In this document: positions 1 to 10,931 of the stretch, one piece after another
How the letters are laid out: each line of letters opens with the position of its first letter
Position numbering within the stretch: position 1 is the stretch's first letter
From: Halomonas sp. PR-M31
Lineage (GTDB): Bacteria; Pseudomonadota; Gammaproteobacteria; Pseudomonadales; Halomonadaceae
DNA: 64,000 nt
Direction of reading: 5' to 3'
Assembly (NCBI RefSeq): GCF_001039575.1
Contig: NZ_JIBT01000014.1
Coordinates: 1-64,000 of the forward strand
Notes under the pieces: model-generated
The model's input: the letters and a program-made list of their open reading frames with translations, nothing else
What the model was told of the DNA's origin: nothing
Database searches by the model: none
Translations under genes and position numbers: made by a program

Positions 1-2
1 AA

Positions 3-341
3 AACGCCTGGGCCTACGCCGTGGGCGGCGAATATCAGCTCAATCCGGCCTGGGTATTGCGCGCCGGTCTCAGTATCGATCAGACACCGACCCAGGATGA
101 TACTCGCAGCGTGCGTATCCCCTCGGATGATCGACGCATCTTCTCATTGGGTGCCGGCTGGACACCCCTGCCTGCGCTGACCATCGACGTCGCTTACTCT
201 TATTTGACCGAGCGCGGCACCGTGATCAATCAGACCAAGACCGACAGCTTCGGCGGTTCGCCCCCGGTCACTTCCAGGTACCGCGCGGATTACAAGAACG
301 AGGCCCATGGTTTCGGCGCTCAGGCGACCTATCGTTTCTGA
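3..341 (+). CDS. FadL-family outer membrane porin, C-terminal part (5' end outside window)
   Basis: The reading frame is already open at the left edge, so only about the last 112 residues are seen. They show alternating short beta-strands (Y-Q-L-N-P-A-W-V-L-R-A-G, then A-L-T-I-D-V-A-Y-S-Y) and end in a terminal aromatic residue (Y-R-F), as expected of an outer membrane beta-barrel recognised by the BAM machinery. The motif pattern (native-strand 'GGEYQLNPAWVLRAG', 'GAGWTPLPALTIDVAYSY') is typical of the FadL/OmpP1/TodX family that passes long-chain fatty acids or hydrophobic compounds through the outer membrane. Substrate cannot be inferred. A strong terminator follows. Family assignment is fairly secure; gene-level identity is not. 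Confidence 0.75.
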   Translation, partial: NAWAYAVGGEYQLNPAWVLRAGLSIDQTPTQDDTRSVRIPSDDRRIFSLGAGWTPLPALTIDVAYSYLTERGTVINQTKTDSFGGSPPVTSRYRADYKNEAHGFGAQATYRF

Positions 342-367
342 TCGAACGCAAGACTCAGCGAACGCTC

Positions 368-393
368 AACCCGGCCCCTGTGGCCGGGTTTTC
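368..393 (+). terminator. Intrinsic terminator after the FadL-like gene
   Basis: A perfect 9-bp stem (AACCCGGCC/GGCCGGGTT) with a 5-nt loop runs into a T-rich tail. It lies 27 bp after the stop codon, before the convergent oppDF gene. Confidence 0.85.
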
Positions 394-418
394 ATTTGTC
401 GGTCTATGTCAGGCTGCT

Positions 419-2017
<1,599 letters not shown>

Positions 2018-2026
2018 GATGGATTC

Positions 2027-2974
2027 CTAGCGGGTCTTGGGATCAAGGGCATCTCTCAGCCCATCGCCCAGGAAATTCAGGCAGAACAGCGTCAGCGCCA
2101 GGAACACCGCCGGCACCAGCAGCATCCAAGGGGCGCTTTGCATCATGTCGGTGCCCTCGCTGATCAGCACGCCCCAGCTGGTCAAAGGTTCCTGAACGCC
2201 GAGACCAAGAAACGACAGGAAGCTCTCCAGCAGGATCACCTTGGGCACGGTGAGGGTGACGTAGATGATCACAGGACCAATGGCATTGGGAATCATATGG
2301 CGGGTGATGATGGCGCGATTGCTCACCCCGAGGGCGTGGGCGGCCTCGACGAACTCCCGGCGCTTGAGCCCCAGGGTTTGGCCGCGCACGATGCGGGCCA
2401 TGTCGAGCCACTCCACCGCGCCGATGGCGGCGTAGATCAGGAAGATGTTGCGCCCGAACACCACCATCAGCAGGATCACCAGAAACATGAAGGGCAGGGA
2501 ATACATGATGTCGACGAAGCGCATCATCAGATTGTCGGTGCGTCCCCCTGCATAGCCTGCTATCGCACCATAAAGCACGCCAATCACCAGGCTGACCAGA
2601 GTGGCGACCAGGGCTACGGAAAGCGACACCCGGCCTCCGTAGAGAGTGCGGGCGAGCAGGTCGCGGCCGTTGGCGTCGGTGCCGAGAAAATGACCGCCTT
2701 CCAGGGTGGGCGCGACGTTGAAGGCGTTCCAGTCCACCTCCGCCAGGCCCCAGGGCAGCAGATAGGGGCCAATGAGACAGGCAAGAGCGATGACAACCAA
2801 AAGCCACAGGCTGGCCATGGCAGCCTTGTTCTGTTTCAGGCGCCGCCAGGCCTCCCGGCCTAGGCTCTGGCCTTTTTCGGCAGCCGCGCTTGGGTCGGGT
2901 CGAGACGGCGGGTTGGGGCTGCCCGCGGGAAGGTTTTCACCGCTGTAGGGCGTGGTGTCAGTGGTCATGGGCAT
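2027..2974 (-). CDS. oppC: Oligopeptide ABC transporter permease OppC
   Basis: 315-residue inner membrane permease. A proline-rich cytoplasmic N-terminus (about 45 residues) precedes the first membrane segment, then the periplasmic stretch with the 'HFLGTDANGRDLL' motif of OppC/DppC proteins and the EAA loop (E-A-A-x3-G, residues about 208-214) that docks on the ATPase. The C-terminus (F-L-G-D-G-L-R-D-A-L-D-P) is characteristic. Start and oppB stop overlap as TGATG, indicating translational coupling. It pairs with OppB to form the transmembrane channel for peptides delivered by the periplasmic binding proteins encoded upstream. OppC rather than DppC is preferred because of close similarity to E. 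coli OppC throughout. Confidence 0.93.
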   Translation of the reverse strand: MPMTTDTTPYSGENLPAGSPNPPSRPDPSAAAEKGQSLGREAWRRLKQNKAAMASLWLLVVIALACLIGPYLLPWGLAEVDWNAFNVAPTLEGGHFLGTDANGRDLLARTLYGGRVSLSVALVATLVSLVIGVLYGAIAGYAGGRTDNLMMRFVDIMYSLPFMFLVILLMVVFGRNIFLIYAAIGAVEWLDMARIVRGQTLGLKRREFVEAAHALGVSNRAIITRHMIPNAIGPVIIYVTLTVPKVILLESFLSFLGLGVQEPLTSWGVLISEGTDMMQSAPWMLLVPAVFLALTLFCLNFLGDGLRDALDPKTR

Positions 2975-3900
2975 CAGTCGTCATAGCGGATTTGCGGATC
3001 GAGCACCGAATAAAGCAGGTCCACGATCAGGTTGAGCAGCACGATCAGGGCGCCGTAGAACACTACCGTGCCCATCACCAGGGTGTAGTCGCGATTGAGC
3101 GCCGCCTGGACGAAATAGCGCCCGATGCCGGGGATGCCGAAGATCTGTTCGATGACTACTGAGCCGGTGATGATGCCGGCGATGGCCGGTCCCAGATAGG
3201 AGAGCACCGGCAAAAGCGCCGGTTGCAGCGCATGGCGCAGAATCACCTTGGACTCGGAGAGCCCCTTGGCCCGAGCGGTGCGAATGAAATGACTGCTTAG
3301 CACCTCGATCATCGAGGCGCGCATCATGCGGGCGATGTAGGCGATCTGCTGGATCGACAGGGCGATCACCGGCAGCACCATGTTCTGCCAGGCACCGCCG
3401 TTCCATCCCCCTACCGGCAGCCAGGCAAGCGTCACGCCGAACACCAGCGCCAGAATGGGGGCGATGACGAAGTTGGGCACGGCGATACCCGCAAGCGCCG
3501 TGCCCATGACCGCATAGTCCACGGCGGTATTGCGCTTCAAGGCGGCAATGATGCCCAGGGGCAAGCCGATCGCGAGTGCCAGCAGGATCGCCCAGAAGCC
3601 CAGTTCCAGACTCACCGGGAAGCCCTGAGCGATCAGATCGGTGACGGAGAAATCCTTGTACTTGAAGGAGGGGCCGAAGTCCCCCTGCAGCAGGTTGCCC
3701 ATGTAGCGCAGGTACTGCATGGGCAGGGGCTCGTCGAGATGATAGGCGGCCATCAGGTTGGCCTCGATCTCCGGCGGCAATTGGCGCTCGCCGTCAAAGG
3801 GCCCGCCCGGGGCGATACGCATCAAAAAGAACGAGAGGGTGATGACGATCAGCAGGGTTGGAATCGCCATCAGCAGGCGCTTGAAAATATAGCTCAGCAT
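2974..3900 (-). CDS. oppB: Oligopeptide ABC transporter permease OppB
   Basis: 308 residues, typical OppB length (E. coli 306). It opens with the first membrane helix (MLSYIFKRLLMAIPTLL) followed by the conserved periplasmic part with 'GPSFKYKD', then five more helices. The EAA loop reads R-T-A-R-A-K-G-L and the C-terminus ends D-P-Q-I-R-Y, both hallmarks of the family. It heterodimerises with OppC. The gene lies 69 bp after the second binding-protein gene and overlaps oppC by 1 base, so all five genes are probably one operon running leftward from about 7.2 kb. Confidence 0.94.
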   Translation of the reverse strand: MLSYIFKRLLMAIPTLLIVITLSFFLMRIAPGGPFDGERQLPPEIEANLMAAYHLDEPLPMQYLRYMGNLLQGDFGPSFKYKDFSVTDLIAQGFPVSLELGFWAILLALAIGLPLGIIAALKRNTAVDYAVMGTALAGIAVPNFVIAPILALVFGVTLAWLPVGGWNGGAWQNMVLPVIALSIQQIAYIARMMRASMIEVLSSHFIRTARAKGLSESKVILRHALQPALLPVLSYLGPAIAGIITGSVVIEQIFGIPGIGRYFVQAALNRDYTLVMGTVVFYGALIVLLNLIVDLLYSVLDPQIRYDD

Positions 3901-3969
3901 GCGGTGAGTCCTTGCGGTTCAAGGCAGTGCTGCTGATCGTGATGGCGGCAACAAAGATAGATCAAGGGA

Positions 3970-5552
3970 TTAGTCCTCGATAGTGATATAGCGAAGCGGA
4001 TGGACGTCGGTAGGGGTGATCTGCCAGCCCTTGATTCGCGGCGACACCAGATGAACGCTGACATAGTCGTACAGCGGCAGCAGCGCATAGTCATCAAGCA
4101 GATGCTGCTGCGCCTGGGTCATCAAATCGGCACGCTTGGCGTCATCGAGCTCTCGGGTGCTTTGCTCAACCAATGCGTCGTAGCGGTCGCTTTGATAGCC
4201 GCTGCTCTTGTGGGCCGAGCCACCCGTGGCGTAGGCGTTGAGAAAATCGTAAGGGTCGTTGATCGTGGCCATCATGCCGTAGCGGGCCACCTGGAACTGG
4301 CCCTGATTGACGCTCGAGTAGTGCACCGCAGCCTCTGAATTGATCAGCTCCACGTTGACGCCCAGCTCCCGCCACATGGCCGCCACCGCCACGGCGATCT
4401 TCTTGTGATCCTCCAGGGTGTTGTAGCGCAGCGTCAGATCAAGCGGACGCCCCGGGCCATAACCCGCCTCTTTCATCAGCTGCCTGGCTCGGGCCATACG
4501 TTTGTCCATCGGCCAGTCGGCGAAGGCCGTCTCCCCTCGAGCGCCGCCAGCAGCGGTGCGGGGCACGTACCAGTAAGATGCATCCTGGCCCATGCCGAGA
4601 ATCTGCCGGGTGATCACGTTCCGACGCACCACCAGGTTGAGCGCCTCACGAATGCGCTTGTCCGCAAGCGGCTGGTCCTCACGCACATTGAACATGTAAA
4701 AGTACTGGGCCACCAAGGGACCGACCCGCAGGGCATCGCCTAGATTATTCTTCGCCCAGGAAAAGCGTGACGAAGGAACGCTTGAGTAGGCGATGTCCAG
4801 GCGCCGGTGCGAAAGCGATTCAGGGCCGAGCCTGCATCCTCGATGGGGTAGAACGTCACGCCATCGAGGGAGACCTCGTCGGCGGCATAAAAATGCGGAT
4901 TCTTGACGACTCGAATGCGCTCTTGAGGACGCCACTCGCCGAGAGTGAAGGCACCGCTTGAGACCATGCGCCCCGGATCGGTCCAGTCATCGCCCTGGGC
5001 TTTGAGCGCGTGCTCGGGGAGCGGTGCGGCTTCGCTCATCGCCAGTGCCTGTAGAAAATAGGCCGTGGGTTCGCTCAAATGAACGACCAGGGTGCGATCG
5101 TCCATGGACTCTACCCCGAGGGTGGACGGATCGGCCTGGCCAGTATTGACCTTACGGGCATTGCGAATGGCGTAGTAGAGCGTGGCGTTGTGGTTGGCGG
5201 TGGCCGGGGTCAGCAGCCGGCGCAGGGCGAAGACCGCATCATCAGCGGTGATCGGGACTCCGTCGGACCATTTGGCGCCACGCAGCTTGAACCTATAGGT
5301 CCTGCCATCGTCGCTGATGCGCCAGGACTCGGCCAGACCCGGCACCAGGCTGCCGTCTGGGGCATAATCGATCAGACGATCGAACAGCGCCCGGGTAATC
5401 CGCGTTTCCCAGTTGCCGTTGACCTTCTGAGGGTCCAGGGTGCCAGGCTCGGCGCCGTTGCCGATCTCGAGTGTCGCGCCAGGGGCAGTGCCCGAGATCG
5501 CAAGGATCAATAATGCTGGCAATAGCCGGCATGTCAGTCGATGGAAAGCCAT
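3970..5552 (-). CDS. Second oligopeptide-binding protein (OppA-like), interrupted by a one-base loss
   Basis: Periplasmic solute-binding protein, family 5, about 527 residues if repaired. The N-terminal part (from 5552) has a Sec signal peptide without a lipobox cysteine and matches OppA through 'LNRFRTG'. The frame then breaks near 4801-4802 and continues in another frame from 'LDIAYSSVPSSRF' to the stop. One missing base restores a colinear protein, as the upstream paralogue reads 'RFRAGELDVLREYPSSRY' at this spot. ATG overlaps the stop of the first oppA as TAATG. Because several essential genes in this window show identical lesions, an error in the sequence is likelier than a pseudogene, although this copy is redundant and could really be decaying. 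Confidence 0.8.
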
Positions 5553-7135
5553 TATTCCTCGATACTGATCCAGCGAGAGGGATGATCGTCTTCCACGTTG
5601 TCCTCCCAGCCACGCATCTTGGGGTTCACCAGGTTGCGCGAGACGTAGTAGAGCAGCGGCACGATGGCATAATCGTTCATGGCAAGCTGTTCCGCTTGTT
5701 CGAGAAGCGTCTCGCGTTCTGCCGCATCCAGGGTGGTGGAGGCTTCCTCCAACAGGGCATCAAACTCCGGATTGGCGTAGGCGCCGTAGTTGTTGCCGAC
5801 GCCGCTTTTGAGCAGCGTCAGGAAGTTCTCCGCGTCGTTGTAGTCGGCAACCCAGCCGGCCCGAGCCACGTCGAAGTCGCCTTGCTGAATGGTCTGGTAA
5901 TGCACCGTGGCCTCCGAATTGACCATCTCGACGTTGATCCCCAGCGGGCGCCACATGGCGGCCATGGCCACGGCGATCTTCTTGTGTTCATCCGAGGTGT
6001 TGTAGCGCAGGCGCAAATTGAGAGGATTGCCAGGGCCATAGCCGGCTTCTTCGAGCAATTGCTTGGCCTTTTCCATGCGCGCGTCCATGTCCTCGCTCAA
6101 ATCCATGGTCTGGACATCGTAGTTGGCCGTGCCCTTGGCCACGAGAGACTGAGAAGGCAAAAAGGTACCGGCCATGATCTGCTTGGCGATTACATTGCGC
6201 CGAGCCGCTAGATTCAAGGCCTCGCGTACCCGCTTGTCCGCAGTGGGACGGCCCTTGCGATGATTGAGCACGTAGTAGTAGGAGCCCAGATAGGGGGCCA
6301 TGTGGGTGGCGTCGGGCAAATTGTCCTTCAGCCATTGATAGCGGCTGGACGGATACTCTCTGAGAACATCGAGTTCCCCGGCGCGAAAGCGCGAGACACC
6401 CGCATTGCGATCTTCCGTGGTGTGATAGTTGACCTGATCGAGGGCGACCTGATCTGCCTCGTAGTACTGTGGGTTCTTGACCGCGGTGATACGCGACTGG
6501 GACACCCACTGCGTAGGCTTGAAAGCGCCGTTGGTGGCGATGTTGCCAAGCTTTACCCACTGCTTGCCGTACTTCTCGGCGGTGTGCTTCGGCGCCGGAT
6601 AGGCGGTGTAGTGGGTCAGCAGTTGAATGAAGTAGGGGGTCGGCGAGTTGAGGGTGACTTCAAAGGTCTTGCCATCGTCGAGGGACTTTACACCCAAGGC
6701 ATCGAGGGGTTTGTCACCGACGTTGACCGCCTTGGCATTGGCCACCGGATAGAGCATGTAGGCGTATTTGGAGGCGTTCTCCGGGTCGAGCATGTTGCGC
6801 CAGCCAAATACGAAGTCCTCGGCGGTAACCGGCTTCCCGTCGGACCACTTGGCGCCGTCCCGCATGGTGAAGGTATAGGTCTTGCCATCCTCGGAGACTT
6901 TCCAAGAGGTCGCCATGCCCGGCAGAATTTCCCCGTCCGGGGCTTTCTTGACCAGGCCTTCGTAGACGTCCATCAGTACCTGGGATTCCCACACCCCGCC
7001 GGAGACCTGGGAGGCATCAAAGGAGGCAAGCTCTCCCATGACGCCGATATCTAGGGTCTGGGCTTGAAGGGTGGTGGCGAGCAAACCGGTGGAGAGCGCC
7101 ATAGCGCTCAGCAGAGAGCGGCGGAAAATCGGCAT
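5552..7135 (-). CDS. oppA: Periplasmic oligopeptide-binding protein OppA
   Basis: About 527 residues. I chose the ATG at 7135, giving MPIFRRSLLSAMALSTGLLA..LQA-Q, a good Sec signal peptide; an ATG at 7168 would add 11 residues ahead of it. The mature protein has the family-5 signatures: 'EGLVKKAPDGEILPGMA', 'YTFTMRDGAKWSDGKPVTAEDFVFGW', and the lobe hinge near 'NPLNLRLRYNT'. It delivers peptides to OppBC. It is first in the operon, 300 bp from the divergently transcribed prfB, and is followed by a paralogue with which it shares close similarity, suggesting duplication and possibly different peptide preferences. Confidence 0.92.
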   Translation of the reverse strand: MPIFRRSLLSAMALSTGLLATTLQAQTLDIGVMGELASFDASQVSGGVWESQVLMDVYEGLVKKAPDGEILPGMATSWKVSEDGKTYTFTMRDGAKWSDGKPVTAEDFVFGWRNMLDPENASKYAYMLYPVANAKAVNVGDKPLDALGVKSLDDGKTFEVTLNSPTPYFIQLLTHYTAYPAPKHTAEKYGKQWVKLGNIATNGAFKPTQWVSQSRITAVKNPQYYEADQVALDQVNYHTTEDRNAGVSRFRAGELDVLREYPSSRYQWLKDNLPDATHMAPYLGSYYYVLNHRKGRPTADKRVREALNLAARRNVIAKQIMAGTFLPSQSLVAKGTANYDVQTMDLSEDMDARMEKAKQLLEEAGYGPGNPLNLRLRYNTSDEHKKIAVAMAAMWRPLGINVEMVNSEATVHYQTIQQGDFDVARAGWVADYNDAENFLTLLKSGVGNNYGAYANPEFDALLEEASTTLDAAERETLLEQAEQLAMNDYAIVPLLYYVSRNLVNPKMRGWEDNVEDDHPSRWISIEE

Positions 7136-7434
7136 CTTGTCGTCCTTGTTCGTTTGTCCGAATAACATTCGTCAGCAGGCTCATACTGACACGGCTAGGC
7201 TTTTTCTAATCTTCTCTTCTCAGAAACATCGTTGTCTATGGGGAATTTGCTGTGGGGCATTCCACTATCGTAGTAGATTGCGGGTAGTAAAAATGACTGC
7301 TGAACGATTGGCGATCATAAATCGGGTAGCACAGTGGACGGCCCTCAGGATGACGCTCAAGCGCCGGTTGGCTACAATAAGCCGCTTTTGCCCGTCTCTT
7401 CATACTTCATGCAGCACGTCAAAACAGGATCATC

Positions 7435-8532
7435 ATGCAAGAGATCAATCCGATCACTAACCTCATCAAGGATCTGTCCGAACGCACGGACATCCTGAGG
7501 GGGTATCTTTGACTATGCCGAACGCAAGGATCGGCTAGAGGAAGTCACCCGAGAACTGGAGAATCCAGACGTCTGGAATGATCCGGACTACGCCCAGAAA
7601 CTGGGCAAGGAGCGGGCCAGCCTGGAGCAGATCGTCGCCACCATCGATGAACTCGATCAAGGGCTCAAGGACAACGCCGAACTGCTCGAACTGGCGGTGA
7701 TGGAAGAGGACGAAGGCACCGTCGAGGAGGTCAACAAGGAGCTTGCCCAGCTCGAAGCGGCCCTGGAGAAACTCGAATTCCGCCGCATGTTCTCCGGCGA
7801 GATGGATGCCAACAACGCCTATCTGGATATTCAGGCCGGCTCCGGGGGCACCGAGGCTCAGGATTGGGGTAACATGCTGCTGCGCATGTATCTGCGCTGG
7901 GCGGAGCATCACGGGTTCAAGGCGGAGATCGTCGAGCTTTCCAGTGGCGAGGTGGCAGGCATCAAGTCCGCGACGATACATGTTCAGGGCGATTACGCCT
8001 TCGGCTGGCTGCGCACCGAGACCGGAGTGCATCGTCTGGTGCGCAAGAGCCCGTTTGATTCCGGCGGCCGCGACATACGTCGTTTGCATCGGTATTTCTG
8101 TCACCGGAGATCGATGACAGCTTCGAGGTGGATATCAATCCGGCGGACCTGCGCACCGATACCTATCGCTCCAGCGGCGCCGGCGGCCAGCACGTCAACA
8201 CCACGGATTCCGCGGTGCGGATCACCCACGAGCCCACCGGCATCGTGGTGGCCTGCCAGAGTCAGCGCAGCCAGCACGCCAACCGGGATTTCGCCATGAA
8301 GCAGCTCAAGGCGAAGCTGTGGGAGCACGAGATGGACAAGCGCAATGCTGCCAAGCAGCAGGCGGAGGACAGCAAGGCGGACATTGGCTGGGGCAGTCAG
8401 ATACGCTCCTACGTGCTGGACGATCAGCGCATCAAGGATCTGCGCACCGGCGTTCAGTCGAGCAATTGTGACAAGGTGCTTGACGGCGACCTGGATCAGT
8501 TCATCGTGGCGAGTCTAAAACAAGGGTTATAG
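7435..8532 (+). CDS. prfB: Peptide chain release factor 2 (programmed +1 frameshift plus an apparent sequencing gap)
   Basis: RF2 terminates translation at UGA and UAA. The first 25 codons from ATG 7435 end at an in-frame TGA (7510-7512); a +1 shift there continues as D-Y-A-E-R-K. The body has the UGA-recognition tripeptide S-P-F (in [10 protein letters not shown]) and the catalytic GGQ (SGAGGQHVN). A second discontinuity lies at about 8069-8072, between GGR and H-T-S-F-A-S-V-F: adding one base after GGCCGC restores the expected R-R-H-T-S-F sequence. RF2 is essential, so this second break is probably an error. It is 9 bp upstream of lysS, the usual prfB-lysS operon. Confidence 0.93.
7498..7513 (+). 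promoter_or_regulatory. prfB programmed +1 frameshift site
   Basis: AGGGGG-TAT-CTT-TGA-C: an internal Shine-Dalgarno-like element three bases before the slippery CTT codon and a UGA at codon 26 followed by C. This is the known autoregulatory signal: scarce RF2 leaves the ribosome paused at UGA, favouring the shift and more RF2. Codon position and bases agree with the E. coli site. Confidence 0.96.
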
Positions 8533-8541
8533 GGCAGAGCA

Positions 8542-10077
8542 ATGGCGAATCAGGACAATCCGCACTCCTCTCCGGAGACTCAGGACGAGAATCATTTGAT
8601 CGCGGAGCGTCGGGCCAAGCTGGCGGCCCGGCGCGAGCAGGCCGCGGAAACCGGCGAAAGCGCTTTTCCCAACGACTTCCGCCGCGACAGCCTGGCCGCT
8701 GAGCTACAGGCGGAGCTGGGCGAGTTCGACAAGGCGGCGCTTGAAAGCCGCAATCGTCAGGCCGCAGTGGCCGGGCGTATTCTCAGGAAACGCGGTCCGT
8801 TTCTGGTGATTCAGGACGTTTCGGGACAGATTCAGCTTTATGTGGACAAGAAAGGGCTGCCGGAAGCCATTCTTGAAGACATCAAGAGCTGGGACATTGG
8901 CGATATCGTCGCCGCCCAGGGGCCGGTGCACAAGTCAGGCAAGGGCGATCTCTACGTGATGATGGTCGAGGCAAAGCTCTTGACCAAGAGTCTGCGCCCG
9001 CTACCGGATAAGTTTCATGGCCTGACCGACATGGAGGCGCGCTATCGCCAGCGCTATGTAGATCTGATCATGAACCCGGACTCGCGTCGTGCCTTCGAGG
9101 TACGGGCCGGAGTGGTCTCGGCGATCCGGCGCTTTTTCGAGGCACGGGGCTTCATGGAGGTCGAGACGCCCATGCTGCAGCCGATTCCTGGCGGTGCGGT
9201 GGCGCGTCCTTTTATCACCCATCACAATGCGCTTGACACGGACATGTACCTGCGCATCGCCCCGGAACTGTATCTCAAGCGACTGGTAGTAGGGGGCTTC
9301 GAACGGGTCTTCGAGATCAATCGCAACTTCAGAAACGAAGGCCTGTCGACGCGGCACAACCCTGAGTTCACCATGCTGGAGTTCTATTGGGCCTATGCAG
9401 ACTATCGGGATCTGCTCGATCTCACCGAGGAGATGGTGCGTCAGGTGGCGCAAGAGGTGTTGAATACCAGCGTGCTGACCTATCAGGGCACTGAGTATGA
9501 TCTCGGCCAGCCGTTCAAGCGCTTGACGATGCGCCAGGCGATTCTCGAGCATGGCGGGCAGTTGGAACAACCCATCGGGGAAAGCGATATCGATCTTTTC
9601 GATGCGGCCAAGGCTACTGCCGAGCGTCTAGGAATCTCGGTCAAGGATGGCTGGGGCCTAGGCAAGCTGCAGACCGAAATCTTCGAGGAGGTCGCCGAGT
9701 CGAAGCTCGACCAGCCGACCTTCATTACCGAATATCCTGCCGAGGTCAGCCCTCTGGCCCGGCGCAACGATACCAATCCCTTCGTCACGGATCGATTCGA
9801 GTTCTTCGTCGGCGGTCGCGAGATTGCCAATGGCTTCTCGGAGCTCAACGACGCCGAGGATCAGGCGGAGCGCTTCAAGGCCCAGGTAGCGGAGAAGGAC
9901 GCCGGCGATCTGGAGGCGATGTATTACGACGCGGACTACGTGCGGGCGCTGGAATATGGGCTGCCACCGACCGCGGGGGAGGGCATCGGCATCGACCGGT
10001 TGGTGATGCTGTTCACGGACAGCCCATCGATTCGAGATGTGTTGCTGTTCCCGGCCATGCGCCCCGAAGTGGAGTAA
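8542..10077 (+). CDS. lysS: Lysyl-tRNA synthetase, class II
   Basis: 511 residues, near the E. coli LysS length (505). An N-terminal helical extension (about 1-60) leads to the OB-fold anticodon-binding domain (about 60-175), then the class II catalytic core. Motif 2 reads [14 protein letters not shown] and motif 3 [12 protein letters not shown] near the C-terminus. The enzyme charges tRNA-Lys with lysine in the cytoplasm. It follows prfB by 9 bp and is probably co-transcribed. No terminator is obvious right after it; the next 40-140 bp hold a palindromic repeat-like element. Confidence 0.97.
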   Translation: MANQDNPHSSPETQDENHLIAERRAKLAARREQAAETGESAFPNDFRRDSLAAELQAELGEFDKAALESRNRQAAVAGRILRKRGPFLVIQDVSGQIQLYVDKKGLPEAILEDIKSWDIGDIVAAQGPVHKSGKGDLYVMMVEAKLLTKSLRPLPDKFHGLTDMEARYRQRYVDLIMNPDSRRAFEVRAGVVSAIRRFFEARGFMEVETPMLQPIPGGAVARPFITHHNALDTDMYLRIAPELYLKRLVVGGFERVFEINRNFRNEGLSTRHNPEFTMLEFYWAYADYRDLLDLTEEMVRQVAQEVLNTSVLTYQGTEYDLGQPFKRLTMRQAILEHGGQLEQPIGESDIDLFDAAKATAERLGISVKDGWGLGKLQTEIFEEVAESKLDQPTFITEYPAEVSPLARRNDTNPFVTDRFEFFVGGREIANGFSELNDAEDQAERFKAQVAEKDAGDLEAMYYDADYVRALEYGLPPTAGEGIGIDRLVMLFTDSPSIRDVLLFPAMRPEVE

Positions 10078-10118
10078 GTTGGAGTGAAAGAGCTGCGCTT
10101 GTCTACAGATTGATGATT

Positions 10119-10217
10119 GGCTTGGGGCAGTACGCCGCGAACACGCTGTGAACCCCTCCTTGGGCGCTCCTTTTTTCATCCCTGAAAAAAGAGGTTCGCT
10201 TTGCACAGCCCCAAGCC
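10119..10217. repeat. 99-bp palindromic intergenic element
   Basis: Perfect 10-bp ends GGCTTGGGGC (10119-10128) and GCCCCAAGCC (10208-10217) are inverted copies. Between them sits an inner hairpin, CTTTTTTCA (10170-10178)/TGAAAAAAG (10183-10191) with loop TCCC. The layout resembles small palindromic repeats (REP or MITE-like) of gammaproteobacteria. It may serve as the lysS terminator as well. No second copy was seen in this window, so repeat status is inference. Confidence 0.55.
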
Positions 10218-10318
10218 GCCAAGAGTTGGATCAATCTTGTCGCTGGACGATGGTAACCCGCCGCACTTGCGCCCATAATGAGCGTCGTTTCGATATCGCG
10301 TAGGTCGAGGAGAGTCCG

Positions 10319-10705
10319 ATGAAACTGCTCAACCGCTCAGCCCTGAGCGTCAAGCCCACACAAGAGTTCGTCGACTGGATCAACTCGCTGGAACCCACGG
10401 TGGGCGACGACGATCTGACCCTCGATGATATCGATCGTGAAAGCACCGTCTATCTGATTCCCGAGATGGATAGTCCTGAAGCGCTTTCCGCCTTCGTTCG
10501 GGAACGCCATAGAGAAATTCTCGAGAGCGAACTGCGAGCCTGGGAAGAGGACGAGCGCCAGTGGCCGGAAACCCATGACTGGTCGTTGTTCCAGCGCTTT
10601 CTTCGGGTCGAGTATAGCTTTCTATCCGTGGATCTGGACGATAAAACACCGCTGGAAATCGCCGAGATAGACGATGTGCTTTTGCTGGATGCGGACCAGG
10701 ACTAG
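10319..10705 (+). CDS. Conserved-looking small acidic protein of unknown function
   Basis: 128 residues, strongly acidic (C-terminus I-A-E-I-D-D-V-L-L-L-D-A-D-Q-D), soluble, without a signal peptide, membrane helix or cysteine motif. The pattern 'KPTQEFVDWINSLEP' near the N-terminus and 'RHREILESELRAWEEDERQWP' in the middle, predicted helical, looks like a folded alpha/beta protein and the coding frame is clean. I do not recognise a named family. It stands alone between two repeat-like elements (ends at 10217 and starts at 10745), with GAGGAGAG as Shine-Dalgarno just ahead of the ATG. Confidence 0.75.
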   Translation: MKLLNRSALSVKPTQEFVDWINSLEPTVGDDDLTLDDIDRESTVYLIPEMDSPEALSAFVRERHREILESELRAWEEDERQWPETHDWSLFQRFLRVEYSFLSVDLDDKTPLEIAEIDDVLLLDADQD

Positions 10706-10744
10706 CGATATTGGGTTAGCGCCCTTTTAAAGTGACAACTTCTT

Positions 10745-10900
10745 GAACCTGTTCACGATCTAGCGAGTTAGAAGTCAGACGAGGCAAATTCGGATTAAAA
10801 GGCGGAGTTTACTGGTGTAAATGAGTACTTTGATCGGACTCGCGCACGAGAACGAATTTAACGAAGTATGACCAACACGCAGCAGATCATGAGCAGGTTT
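10745..10900. repeat. 156-bp element with imperfect terminal inverted repeats (MITE-like)
   Basis: The ends, 10745-10761 (GAACCTGTTCACGATCT) and 10884-10900 (AGATCATGAGCAGGTTT), match as inverted repeats at 14 of 17 positions. An internal hairpin TTTAC-TGGT-GTAAA lies near the middle. There is no coding capacity. This layout fits a non-autonomous mobile element or a large palindromic repeat. No transposase or second copy is present here, and a target-site duplication was not evident by eye. Confidence 0.55.
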
Positions 10901-10904
10901 TCAG

Positions 10905-10926
10905 CCCGGCCTTGCCGGGTTTTCTT
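10905..10926 (+). terminator. Intrinsic terminator immediately before the MFS gene
   Basis: CCCGGC-CTT-GCCGGG followed by TTTTCTT. The T-tract ends only a few bases before the ATG at 10932, which lacks a Shine-Dalgarno sequence. Confidence 0.75.
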
Positions 10927-10931
10927 ATTAT

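Noticed and set aside
3970-5552. Firm pseudogene call for the second oppA
   Set aside because: The break is a single base of the same kind seen in essential genes of the window, so a sequencing error cannot be excluded.
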